Positions 54,881 to 64,000 of a stretch of DNA of 64,000 bases are shown piece by piece (position 1 is the stretch's first letter; the number at the start of each line of letters is the position of its first letter). A program made the translations under genes and the position numbers. The notes beneath the pieces were generated by a model that worked only from the letters and a program-made list of their open reading frames with translations, made no database searches and was not told the DNA's origin. The stretch covers positions 281,605,067-281,669,066 of the forward strand of contig NC_133660.1 of assembly GCF_037893015.1 (NCBI RefSeq), in the 5' to 3' direction. The DNA comes from Macrotis lagotis. Taxonomy: Eukaryota; Chordata; Mammalia; Peramelemorphia; Peramelidae.

Positions 54881-57432
54881 TCAGCCCTCTCCCTCGCTGT
54901 CTTCTGCCAATACTGGATTGGGCTCTGAGGGGGGCTCTGCCGGGGCCAGTATGGAGCCAAAGAACAGGGACCGGAACTAGGAGTAGAGAGAGAGGTGGCA
55001 TCGAGGACGGCCCAAACCGTACAGAGCACCCCCACAGGGAGCCACAGCTCACCTTTTTTAAGGGAGGGGTCCCAGGCACCATGTTCAGTTCGGCCTCCTC
55101 TTCCTCTGACAAGGGAGAAGGGGTCCGGGGGGCTGTTGCCGCCCTGTCACACACAGTGGTTTCCATGGCAATCATATAAGAGTCGATGTCGTCGTTGGCA
55201 AAGTCATCCAGGTGCATTGCGCTGAGGAGGGAAGGTGGGTTGAAAGGCCCGGGGGTGGCAGGGGGCCTGGCCAGTCAGGTTCTGGAAGGCCTCCCCCAAC
55301 TTAGTCACAGGAAATGAAAAGTAAAAGAGGGGGTGGGGACCCCAAGGAGAGCCTCTCTCACCTGTGGGCCCCCTGGTCTTGGGGGCAAGGCTCCTGAGCG
55401 CAGAGGTCTGACTCGGAGAGTGTGGCCAGGACAAAATGGCCATCCAGCAGGGAATCCTCGATGGTGAAGATGGCAGGCCTGGGGGAGGGACCAGAATTGC
55501 CCTGGATCCTTGGCACCATTGGGAGGGGGCAGCCATCCTGCTGCCATCTCTCACCCAACTCTGCCCCCCCAAAATACCTGCCAGGAACATCGAAGTGGAT
55601 GTTGAGGGGCAGGTTGGCGGATTCAGCAAAACTCAGGAGGCCCTGGAAGCCCGGATGGTGACGTCAGAGAAGGGTTGGGGGGCTCTGGGGGCAGGGGGGG
55701 GGCGGGGGAGCAGGCCTCACCCGGAACTCCTTGAGGCAGAAGGTGATGGAGGCTCCCTCCCGGGCCTGCAGCTGCTGGAACTCCTCCTCGCTCAGGCTCA
55801 TCTCTGTCATCATGGCCTTGGCCGCATCTTGGGCGAGGAAGCTCAGCCTCTGTCCCCGTCCCCGTCCCCCACGCCAGCCCCTGCCAAGGAACCGGGGCGC
55901 CTCCCCTGCCCCCACCGGCTCACCTGTGTCCTCCTCCAGGTAGCTGCGGAACACCACCCTGCGGCCGCGGCTCACGCCCAGCGTCACCTCGGACAGCGCA
56001 GGGGAGAAGGGGGACACGGCCTCCACCAAGACCCTGGGGAGAAGGGCCGTCACCCCGGGGCGGGGGCAGGGTGGGCAGAGAGGGGCTGGTCACCCCCGGG
56101 TGGGGCAGGGAGGAGACGGTCACCCCCCCCACCCAGGGGGCTCGGAGCCCCCCACCACGGCTCACCGGGCCTGGGCGCGGAGCAGGTGCGGGCAGGCGGC
56201 CAGGTCGAAGATGGCCTGCAAGGACTCGCACTCTTGGAAGGCCAGGTTGTGGGTCTTGGTGACACCTGGGTGCAGGGTGGGTGAGGGGTGCAGGGGCCCA
56301 GGCAGGCAGCCCCGCCCCCACCCCTCCAGTGCTTGCACCACCAGGCAGCCCCGCCCCTGCCGTGCTTGCAGTGCAGCTGCACCACCAGGCGGCCCCGTGG
56401 CCCCGCCCCCCGGAAGCCCCGCCCCTACCGTGCTTGCAGTGCAGCGGCACCACCAGGCGGCCCCGCCCCTCCAGCGGCCACGCCCCCGGAAGCCCCGCCC
56501 CTACCGTGCTTGCAGTGCAGCTGCACCACCAGGCGGCCCCGTGGCCCCGCCCCCCGGAAGCCCCGCCCCTACCGTGCTTGCAGTGCAGCGGCCCCACCAG
56601 GCGGCCCCGCCCCTCCCGAGGCCCCTCCCGAGGCCCCGCCCCTACCGTGCTTGCAGTGCAGCTGCACCACCAGGCGGCCCCGCCCCCTCCCGCGGCCCCG
56701 CCCCTACCGTGCTTGCAGTGCAGCGGCCCCACCAGGCGGCCCCGCCCCCTCCCGAGGCCCCGCCCCTACCGTGCTTGCAGTGCAGCTGCACCACCAGGCG
56801 GCCCCGCCCCTCCCGCGGCCCCGCCCCTCCCGAGGCCCCGCCCCTACCGTGCTTGCAGTGCAGCTGCACCACCAGGCGGCCGCTCCCCGGGCTCAGGCTG
56901 ATGCAGCAGCGCTCCACCGTCTTCTCCAGCGCCGCCAGCGAGCGGAACACGGCCAGGAAGGACTGGGGGGCGGCGCGGGCGTCAGCCGGGGTGGGGGCTC
57001 AGGGCGGCGCCCCCGCCCCCGCCCCGCCCGGCCACCCACCTTCATGAGGACCTTGCAGCGCGGGGGCTGCGCCTGCGGGGGCCGCGCCGCCTGGTAGTGC
57101 TGGAAGAAGAGCGGCGCGAAGAGGAAGCAGGCGAAGGCCGAGCGCGACGCGTTCACCGTGCGCAGCGAGAGCTGGGGGGGGCGGGCCGGGGTCAGGGGCC
57201 GGGGCGCCCCTCCCCGCCGCCCCCCCCCCGCTCCCCGGCGCGCCCCTCACCCCGTCCTCCAGCGGCTCCAGATACAGCTCGTCTCCGATGCGCGACAGCG
57301 AGTGCGCGGCTTTGCCCAGCACTGCGGGGGCGGAGGGGGGTCAGAGGGCAGAGGCCGCGACCTCCGACCCCGCCCCGGGCCGGCCCCGCCGCACTCACCC
57401 CGCACGTTGCCCCCCGTCACGAGGCACTTCAT
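54881..57432 (-). CDS. RAD9A: RAD9A, subunit of the 9-1-1 checkpoint clamp
   Basis: RAD9A pairs with HUS1 and RAD1 in a PCNA-like ring loaded at DNA damage, and its tail recruits TopBP1 to activate ATR. Eleven coding exons, high to low: 57399-57432, 57251-57321, 57040-57171, 56848-56962, 56166-56265, 55924-56033, 55721-55827, 55578-55642, 55362-55478, 55053-55221, 54881-54976. They join to 371 residues (human 391). The start [20 protein letters not shown] and blocks [55 protein letters not shown] and [15 protein letters not shown] give the clamp fold; the tail keeps [30 protein letters not shown] and the acidic end LAEDSEGEG with the TopBP1-binding serine. The 20-residue shortfall is in the variable linker and tail. 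Intron 4 is 582 nt, against 76-140 nt for the others, because of a repeat made from the end of exon 4. Confidence 0.97.
56310..56884 (-). repeat. RAD9A: Exon-derived minisatellite in RAD9A intron 4
   Basis: The last ~35 bases of exon 4 (coding [11 protein letters not shown]) plus the donor GTAGGGG and following GC-rich intron bases are repeated in tandem. Anchor CGTGCTTGCA on the plus strand occurs at 56361, 56429, 56505, 56573, 56646, 56708, 56770 and, in the real exon, 56848; spacings are 62-78 bp. Copies alternate between CAGCTGCACCACCAGG and CAGCGGCCCCACCAGG versions. Six of the seven extra copies keep GTAGGG at the donor; the most distal has GCAGGG. A further degraded copy starts near 56329. 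Confidence 0.95.
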
Positions 57433-57760
57433 GTCTCCGGGTCGGCCTGGCCCCGCGTCCTCCCGCCCCCCCTCCCCACCCCGCTTTCCCTCGGGCAGCG
57501 CGGCCTCCGCGGGGGCTCGGCTCCCTTCCCGCGCGCAAGGCTCCGTGTCGGCCCGGGCCCGCCTCGCCCTCTCATTGGACGGCGCGCCGCAGAGGCGGGC
57601 CCTCTGTCACGTGGGCGAAAGCCCACCTCTCTTCGCCGCGGGTCTGCGCCACGTGATGATGTCCCGCCCACCCCGAGTTGCACGTGACCACAACACCCGG
57701 GCCGGCCCCGCGCTCTCGTCACGTGATCTCCGCGCGCCGAGGAGGAGAGAGGACGTCCCT
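57433..57760 (-). promoter_or_regulatory. RAD9A: RAD9A promoter with four CACGTG E-boxes
   Basis: Upstream of the RAD9A ATG, CACGTG occurs at 57608-57613, 57650-57655, 57681-57686 and 57720-57725; the last is GTCACGTGAT and the first GTCACGTGGG. An inverted CCAAT (ATTGG, about 57573) lies closer to the gene. The region is CpG-rich with no TATA box. Confidence 0.8.
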
Positions 57761-58639
57761 CCCCTCCCCCTCGGGGGCGCGTGCGCAAGCCGCCGCGGAG
57801 CCGCCCCCCAGGTCCTGAGGCGTGGGCACTGGGCACAGCGATGCGGGCCAAGCCCCCGATCCGGCCCTGCTCGCCGGCGGAGGCCCCCGAACACAGCCCG
57901 GGGCCGGCCGGGGTCCCCGACTGAAGCGGATGTGCCGCCGTCTAGAGGGGGACCCCGGGCTTTACGGAGTGGGGGGCGGCGTGGGCAGGCGTGGACGGTG
58001 CCCTCGGCCACAAGGCGGAGGAGGCGGCAGTCAAGCGGCCGAATGGGAAAAGGCCCGCTGACCCCGGGCGCCCAGCCACTGAGGCCCAGCGGGTCATGTG
58101 GGCACTCGAGGCCACCCTGAGCTCCGGGGAGAACCGGCTCCGAGCCAGGCTGGCAGGATGCCAACGTCTCAGCCGAAGCGGCAGCCGGGGGCCCTGGCTG
58201 CCCACGGTGGGGTCGCTCCGTTGGGCTGGCAGAGCCGGTGGCAGCAGCTGGACTCCACTGCAGACCCCCGCCACGACCACTCCTGAAAGGAGACCCCGGC
58301 CCTTCCATCCGGAGCCTAAGGCACCCCCCCCCTCCTTGGGCCTGGTGGAGCGGCACTCGTTCCCTCTGCCAGGAGCTTGTACGCTAGGGGGTGCTCATGG
58401 CCTGTAGCATTACCAGGCGCTCCTGAAATCCAGGAGAAAAAGGGGGAAGGAAGCCCCCCGCGTCCACCCTCGGCTTTTAGAAGCCGATCTCCAAGCGTGA
58501 CACGAAAACCATCCGAACGATCCGGCCCTAGAGAAGGCGATCAGGTTAGAGGCACAATATGCAGAAGCAAGCGGGCACAGTCTAGCCAAAGTGGTCCAAA
58601 GATCCCAGCCACCGGGGCAAGAATTCCCTATTGAAAGCT
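57761..58639. other. CpG-island remainder upstream of RAD9A, no gene recognised
   Basis: CpG-dense to about 58330, then ordinary. In human the divergent neighbour is CLCF1, but I found no CLCF1 coding sequence; a non-coding first exon of that gene could lie here unseen. Open frames on both strands are compositional. Confidence 0.45.
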
Positions 58640-59760
58640 CTCAGGAAAGCCAGAAAGCCGTCTTGCAGAAACTACACATAGACCAGCATCTCGCACCATA
58701 CACTAAGATCAGCTCCAAATAGGGACAGAGTTTAACTTTAAGCAAATTAAAGAAGCCTGGAAGAAATGACCTGTCAGATGGATGGAAAGGGGAAGAGTTC
58801 AGGACCAAACAAAAGACAAGTGGGCTCACAGACATAAATCATTTTGATTACCTAAATTAAGAATTTAGCACAAACATCAAAAAGCTTTCTAATACATTGA
58901 TAAAAATCTCATTTCTAAACTGAGCTGAATTTACAAGAAAAAATTCTCAAATTGATAAATAACCAGTGGAAAGAGTGCTGAGCTTGGAACCAGGAAAACT
59001 GACTGTTCTTGCCTCAGACACTAACTTAGGTGACCCAACATCAAATCACATCAGTTTCCTCATCTGTAAAAAGGACTGGAGAAGGAAATAGCAAACCACT
59101 TCAGTTTCTCAGCCAAGAAAACCCCAAATGGGGTCACAAGGTGTTGGTCACAACTGAAATAACTGAACAGCACCCAGGCCATATCTTCTGGGCATTCCAC
59201 AAGCAGGATGAAGTGGAGAAGGAACTGACAAACCACTCCAGTATTTCTGAAGGGCCTGGAAAGTCAGGCAGGACTCAACAGCAGCAAAGGATATGAGCAG
59301 GCTATTTTCAGAAAAAGAAATCCAAATTATCAATAGTCATTTAAAAATAATACTCTAAAACACCAGTAATTAAAGATGAAAATTATCATAACAACTGAAG
59401 TGCTCATCAGTTTAAGTTGGCAAAAAAAGGAAAATGACAAATGGTGAGTAAGAGCAGGTAATTAAATGGACAGTATTGGTAGTGGTGTGAACTGATCCAA
59501 TCAATCTGAAAAGCAATTTGAAACTACAAAACTGTGCCCACTTTTTGACCAAGCAATACTGCTTCTAGGGAAGGCTATATCCTAAAGAGATCAAAGAAAG
59601 AGAGAAAAGAATTCTTATACAATAATAATATCATGAAGAAAAATCAACTTTGAAAAATTGTAGGAACTCTGATCAACACAAAGACCGACTAGAATTCCAG
59701 AGGACTCATGATGTAACATGTCATCCACTGCCAGATAGGGAGCTGGTGGACTCTGAGTAA
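58640..59760 (+). mobile_element. Old L1 ORF2/3'-end remnant interrupted by SINE sequence
   Basis: L1 blocks in order: CACTAAGATCAGCTCCAAAT, TGACCTGTCAGATGGATGGA, CAGACATAAATCATTTTGAT, then after the SINE TTTTCAGAAAAAGAAATCCA, GTGTGAACTGATCCAATCAA, CCAAGCAATACTGCTTCTAG and CAGAGGACTCATGATG. Many internal deletions; no usable frame. The TTCC-rich run at 59775-59815 follows. Confidence 0.7.
58965..59285 (+). mobile_element. Marsupial SINE with AAACCACTTCAG-type 3' part, inside L1
   Basis: Contains GTGGAAAGAGTGCTGAGCTT, CAGTTTCCTCATCTGTAAAA, AGCAAACCACTTCAGTTTCT, AAAACCCCAAATGGGGTCAC. The 3' motif CAAACCACTCCAGTATTTCT appears a second time at about 59230, so there may be two copies or an internal duplication. 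A fragment of the same family is at 60115-60245. Confidence 0.65.
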
Positions 59761-60344
59761 AGATTAAAGTATATTTTCTTTCCTTCCTTCCTTCCTTCTT
59801 CCTCCCTTCCTCCATCTCCCCCCCCCAACATTGAAACAGGGCTAATGAGGGAATTTATTTTGTATGACTTCATATTTGTAATGGGGTCTGTTTTTCTTGC
59901 CATTTCAAGGGGAATAGAGATCATTCAAACCTGAAAATAAAATGAAATTTAATTTTAAAAAATGCACTTGTTACTTAAAAAAAATAGTCACTTATTGCAT
60001 TACTCCTAGAACCAGGGGTACTAGTCACCCCCTCTGGGGAACTAACCTACCATTCACATTGGCATTGAGCAAAGCAGGGGAGCTATGTTTTATATACCTT
60101 ACATCAGCTTTCTATGTGACCCCGGGCAAGTCACTTCACCCTGTTTGCCTCAGTTTCTTCAACTGTTAAGATGAGCTTAGGAAGGAAATAGCAAAATCTC
60201 CAGGATATTTGCCAAGAAAACCCCAAATGGGATCACAAATGATAAAATATTAAATAGAAGGGAGTTTTATTAAGCCTTTGTATCTCCAGCACCATGGCAG
60301 TGGCTACATAAATGATTGATTAGGATCAAAGAGGTTCATTTCAG

Positions 60345-61204
60345 TACCACCTCACACCTCTCAGACTGGCCAATATGACCAGAAAGGATAATGATCATTG
60401 TTGGAAGGGTTGTGGAAAATCTGGGACACTATTACATTGTTGGTGGAGCTGTGAACTCATCCAATCTTTCTGGAGAAAAATTTGGAATTATGCCCAAAGG
60501 GCAACAAAAATGTGCATCCCCTTTGATCCAGCAATACCACTACTGCATCTATACCCTGAAGAGATGATGGAAAAGGGTAAAAACATCACTTGTACAAAAA
60601 TATTCCCAGCAGCCCTGTTTGTGGTGGCAAAGAATTGGAAATCAAGTAAATGTCCTTCAGTTGGGGAATGGCTTAGCAAACTGTGGTATATGTATAACAT
60701 GGAACACTATTGTTCTATTAGAAACCAGGAGGGATGGGAATTCAGGGAAGCCTGGAAGGATTTGCACAAACTGATGCTGAAGGAGAGGAGCAGAACCAGA
60801 AAAACATTGTACACTCTAACAGCAACGTGGGGGTGATGATTAACCTTGATGGACTCACTCAGTCCATCAGTGCAGCAGTCAGGGACAATTTTGGGGTATC
60901 TGAGATGGAGAATGTCATCTGTATCCAGAGAAAGAGTTGTGGAGTTTGAACAAAGGCCAAGGACTTTAATTTAGAAAAAAAAAAAAACCTGCTCTCTTAT
61001 TGTCTGATCTTGCTCTCTCTTAGACTTTCTGTTTCTTCCTTAAGCATATGATTTCTCTCTCATCACACTCAATTTGGATCAATGGAAACCATAGAAACCA
61101 TGTAAAGCCTGACAAATTGCCTTTTGGGGGGTGGGGGGAGGGAAGTAAGATTAGGGGAAAACTTGTAAAACTCAAAATAAATGAAATCTTTAATTTAAAA
61201 AAAA
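60345..61204 (+). mobile_element. 5'-truncated L1, recent insertion
   Basis: An 860-bp L1 3' end: it starts TACCACCTCACACCTCTCAG, contains the ORF2 C-terminus as an uninterrupted frame (60375-60836, about 153 codons, with GTLLHCWWSCELIQSFW, IPFDPAIPLL and CPSVGEWLSKLWYMY, the usual L1 ORF2 tail), then the 3' UTR with a G-rich tract (GGGGGGTGGGGGGAGGG) and an A-rich end. Exact 11-bp direct repeats GTTCATTTCAG flank it at 60334-60344 and 61205-61215. Too short to be mobile. Confidence 0.92.
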
Positions 61205-61215
61205 GTTCATTTCAG

Positions 61216-62188
61216 AACTAAAGATCATATGAGTGATAGAGTTTGGAGTGATGGTGAGGTCTAAGGTGAGAGCTGTAGAACAGTATTCCCTGGCCCTTCC
61301 TCACCTTTTAGAAAAATAAAGGCAGCCATCTCTAAGAAAGCCTGCTTAACGATACTTCCAGAAAGGCTGGCCCTAAGGAGAGATGCTGTGGAGGTGACCA
61401 GGATAACTCTCCTTCTTGGACTTTGCCTGGCCTCTGCTGAGTCACCACCCCTAGGCCCAGAATGACCTGACCCCCATCATGGTCTGGGAAGCCCAACAAA
61501 GGGAGCTTTTAAACTGGTGCTGATGCTGCCCCCTCCCCCCAACCAAGGACTTTCCGAACAGCCCTTGGGTGTCCTGTTCTGGGAATGACTCTTGGCCGAC
61601 ATTGTTGATGAATGATCTGAGAAGCTTGCTCACCAGGGGGTGTTTTTTCCTTTAGTCTCAGCAATTCATAATGACTATCTATGAATAAGCCTGTGGAGGG
61701 GCTGTCATTGACCTGAGTAGGGGGGAAATCTACTCTCCTATAGGACACTGATCTGCAAAAAAGAGAGAATTAACTCTGTACCGACCCCACAGGGAAAATT
61801 CCAGATGAGCTGCTTGGCCTTGAAAAATCACATTCAATCCGATCAACATTTATTCTATACTGTCCCTGCTATGTCCCAAGTTACTTTCTCAAAGGAAGAA
61901 GCTGCATGGAGCCTGATAAGCTTCTCCTCAGGGGGCCTTTGGCATTGTCTCCCCCACCTTTGGCATTCTACCCTTCAATCTGAGAATCAGAAGGGATATC
62001 AGGCACTCAGTCTTACCTATACCCAAAAGAAATCTCCACTAAGACATTCCCAGGAGTGCACCCATAAATATGGAATAACCACCTGACTGAAAAGGTGGGC
62101 CCCACTTTTTAGATTTTTTTCCCCACTTTCGTTTAATTTACATTATTAATATTTTCACCCCAAACCTCCTCTTTTTGTTTTTTTTTTT
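61216..62188. other. Intergenic, no gene
   Basis: No coding exon or clear repeat; a few bases near 61800-61900 (TTCAATCCGATCAACATTTA) look like the ATCAACATTTATT block of interspersed repeats. AT-rich near 62100-62170. Confidence 0.45.
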
Positions 62189-62334
62189 TGTTTTGTTTTT
62201 GCAAGACAAGGGGGTTAAGTGACTTGCCCAAGGTCACACAACTAGGTAATTATGAAGTGTCTGAGGCTAGATTTGAACTTGGGTCTCCTGACTCCAGGAC
62301 CAGCACTCTATCCACTGAGCCACCTAACTACCTG
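62189..62334 (-). mobile_element. Marsupial tRNA/MIR-like SINE
   Basis: Reverse-oriented copy with GGGGTTAAGTGACTTGCCCA-type tail and CACTCTATCCACTGAGCCAC head; slightly diverged. Confidence 0.88.
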
Positions 62335-62759
62335 CCATCACCTTCTTAAGTCTAGGCAACTAATAAAACTACCCAGTAAGCTCCCATGTGTAGTATTGAT
62401 TTCTGAGGTGTAACTGAAATTTAGCAATCAGCTCAAGAGCCAGTGATAGCACTGAATGAGTGACTGTCTGCCCAGTGTCTCAAGACCTCCAGTGAGGAGG
62501 AGGCGATCCCTTCTACCCTGGGACAGCTATTGTGATCAGGATCATTTTTTATGTATCATGTCCAAAGTTGCCACTCCATATCTTCTCCACACTGCTCCTA
62601 ATTCTGCCTCCTGGGGTCCTCAAACCCCTCAAACCGCCTTTTCTCCTTACTTTCTTCACTCCGTCTTCACAAGACATAGACGCAGGGTCCATCACCATCC
62701 TGGGGGGCCACTCTCCTGCCAGCTCCCCAATTTCTTTATCAGAATCCTTTTCTAATGGT

Positions 62760-63075
62760 GATCCCCAGAACTGAAGATGAGCATTTTTCTGATGCAAGAT
62801 GGGGTTCACTTTGGGCTGCCCCATTGAGTCTGCTTTCTCCTACTGAGCGTGAAGAATGCTAGAATCCTCTGCTCACTTTCCAATGTACTGCTCCACCTAA
62901 CTTGGACATCCCCCCATCAGGTATTTGTGATTTTTTTGAACCTGAGGATTAGGAGGCATTTTGCCCCCCACCCCACCCCCCCACTGAATGTCATCTTATT
63001 AGATTTAACTTGTTGCCCTGGTCTGTAAATCTTTTTTGAGTCCTGACTCTGTCATCCAGTGTACTTATGAATCCC
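62760..63075 (+). mobile_element. L3/CR1-like LINE fragment
   Basis: Parts such as CCCAGAACTGAAGATGAGCA, GTTGCCCTGGTCTGTAAATC and TTTTTGAGTCCTGACTCTGT followed by CATCCAGTGTACTTATGAAT match the L3/CR1 order. Old. Confidence 0.65.
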
Positions 63076-64000
63076 TCCCAGGTCTGACAGCCTGGTGTTT
63101 TGTGATGTTAGAAGATTCTGAAACAGGTCACGCCAATGGGAGGGACTTCTGCTCTGGAGGGCATGGGGGCTGGGGTGTAATGGAGGAGAACATTGGTTTT
63201 GCCAAGAGAATGGACTAGAAAGTACAATTCTGTTCAATTCATGACTGCTGGGGTCATGGGGGGGGCCAGCTAAAGAGGGGGCACATGGACTTACTCACTG
63301 AAACCTGGATCACCACTGCTAGGGGGCCTCCTTGGAGCTGGAAAGAGGTAAGTTTAGGACAAATTAAAGGCAGCTCTACTTCCCACAGTGGGGGAGGAAA
63401 CTGATGGAACTCATTATCCTAAGATGTGGTCCAGGCTGGAAATATAAATAGTTTCACAAAAGGTTTAGATAAATCCATGGATGACAGCCCCATTAATGAG
63501 TGAGGGAACCATGAGGTTTGGGGCCCATGCCTCCCAGGGGAGGGCAACCTTGGCCTCCCCCACACCAGCCCTCTGTGGGAACAAAGCACTCCTTGCTGCC
63601 AGTGGTCTCACTTGATGCTGTGAGGGAAGTAGGACTGATAGATTATCCATATTTTACAGGTAAGAAGAAAAATAGGTTTCAGGGAGAGGAAGTGCTTCCC
63701 CAGGGTGGCATGGTCCTATTATGCCAGATCTCAGGTCTCTCTCACCCATACTTCCAGACTCTACCTCAAGTCCACTCAAACTGGGACTTAGGATGATGGA
63801 AATAATAATAATTGAAATGTGTGTGTGGAATAAATGAAGAAGTGTGGACATCATCTTCCCAGAAAAACTCATTGAGTCACCAGACTATGAAGTAGCTAAT
63901 ATAAGTTTTGCTGATAGGGAAACAGGGTCAGAAAAAATGAGTGTCAAAAGGCAAAACTTGAACTCAGATCTTTCTTAATCTAAGCATCTTCAATGTATGC
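63076..64000. other. Intergenic, nothing clear
   Basis: No gene was recognised. A MIR-like scrap lies near 63640-63770 (CATATTTTACAGGTAAGAAG) and another at the window end. Confidence 0.45.

Noticed and set aside
56100-57097. Long plus-strand frames across the RAD9A minisatellite, rich in Pro, Ala and Cys
   Set aside because: They are translations of a repeat on the strand opposite the gene; the length follows from unit repetition without stops.
57842-58640. First exon of CLCF1 upstream of RAD9A
   Set aside because: Expected from human order, but no start matching CLCF1 (MDLRAG) or cytokine-like exon was found in the window.

Overview
The window is nuclear DNA from a marsupial. It holds seven vertebrate genes in the order known from human 11q13.2: CORO1B (3' end only), PTPRCAP, RPS6KB2, CARNS1, TBC1D10C, PPP1CA and RAD9A, inverted as a block relative to the usual human orientation. 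The repeats point to a marsupial: several copies of a ~150 bp tRNA/MIR-like SINE with the marsupial-type consensus (two with clean target-site duplications), longer MAR-type SINEs, marsupial-style L1 3' ends, and much L2 and L3/CR1. I cannot tell American from Australasian lineages. No virus-derived element, RNA gene or CRISPR array was recognised.

Layout. 0.3-1.3 kb (+): last two coding exons of CORO1B. 2.8-5.1 kb (+): PTPRCAP, whose initiator Met sits alone at the end of exon 1. 5.2-12.1 kb (-): RPS6KB2, 15 coding exons, complete (476 aa), with a CpG-island promoter. 12.5-19.8 kb: gene-free, filled with L2, L1 and SINE copies. 19.8-32.1 kb (-): CARNS1, with a TATA-box promoter near 32.09 kb and a ~1.4 kb 3' UTR ending in an unexpected CpG/CRE-rich patch. 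32.1-40.5 kb: gene-free, purine-rich tract plus L1, SINE and L3. 40.5-49.6 kb (-): TBC1D10C, nine coding exons, complete (446 aa). 50.0-51.9 kb: a large 35-bp minisatellite. 52.0-54.6 kb (+): CpG island and PPP1CA, seven exons, complete (330 aa), all introns about 80-110 nt. 54.7-57.4 kb (-): RAD9A, eleven exons, complete (371 aa), tail-to-tail with PPP1CA; its intron 4 carries a minisatellite built from the end of exon 4 including the splice donor. 57.4-58.4 kb: CpG-rich RAD9A promoter with four CACGTG boxes. 58.6-64 kb: repeats, no gene seen.

The genes do not form one pathway. Two are lymphoid signalling genes (PTPRCAP, the CD45-associated protein; TBC1D10C/carabin, a Ras-GAP and calcineurin inhibitor), three are broadly expressed (RPS6KB2 S6 kinase 2, PP1 alpha catalytic subunit, RAD9A of the 9-1-1 checkpoint clamp), and CARNS1 is the carnosine synthase of muscle and brain. 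Exon boundaries were set by hand from splice signals, phase continuity and remembered human protein sequences; every complete gene closes in frame from ATG to stop. The most unusual structures are the exon-derived splice-donor minisatellite in RAD9A, Met-only first coding exons in PTPRCAP and (predicted) CARNS1, a GC-AG intron and a donor site inside a hexanucleotide repeat in RPS6KB2.
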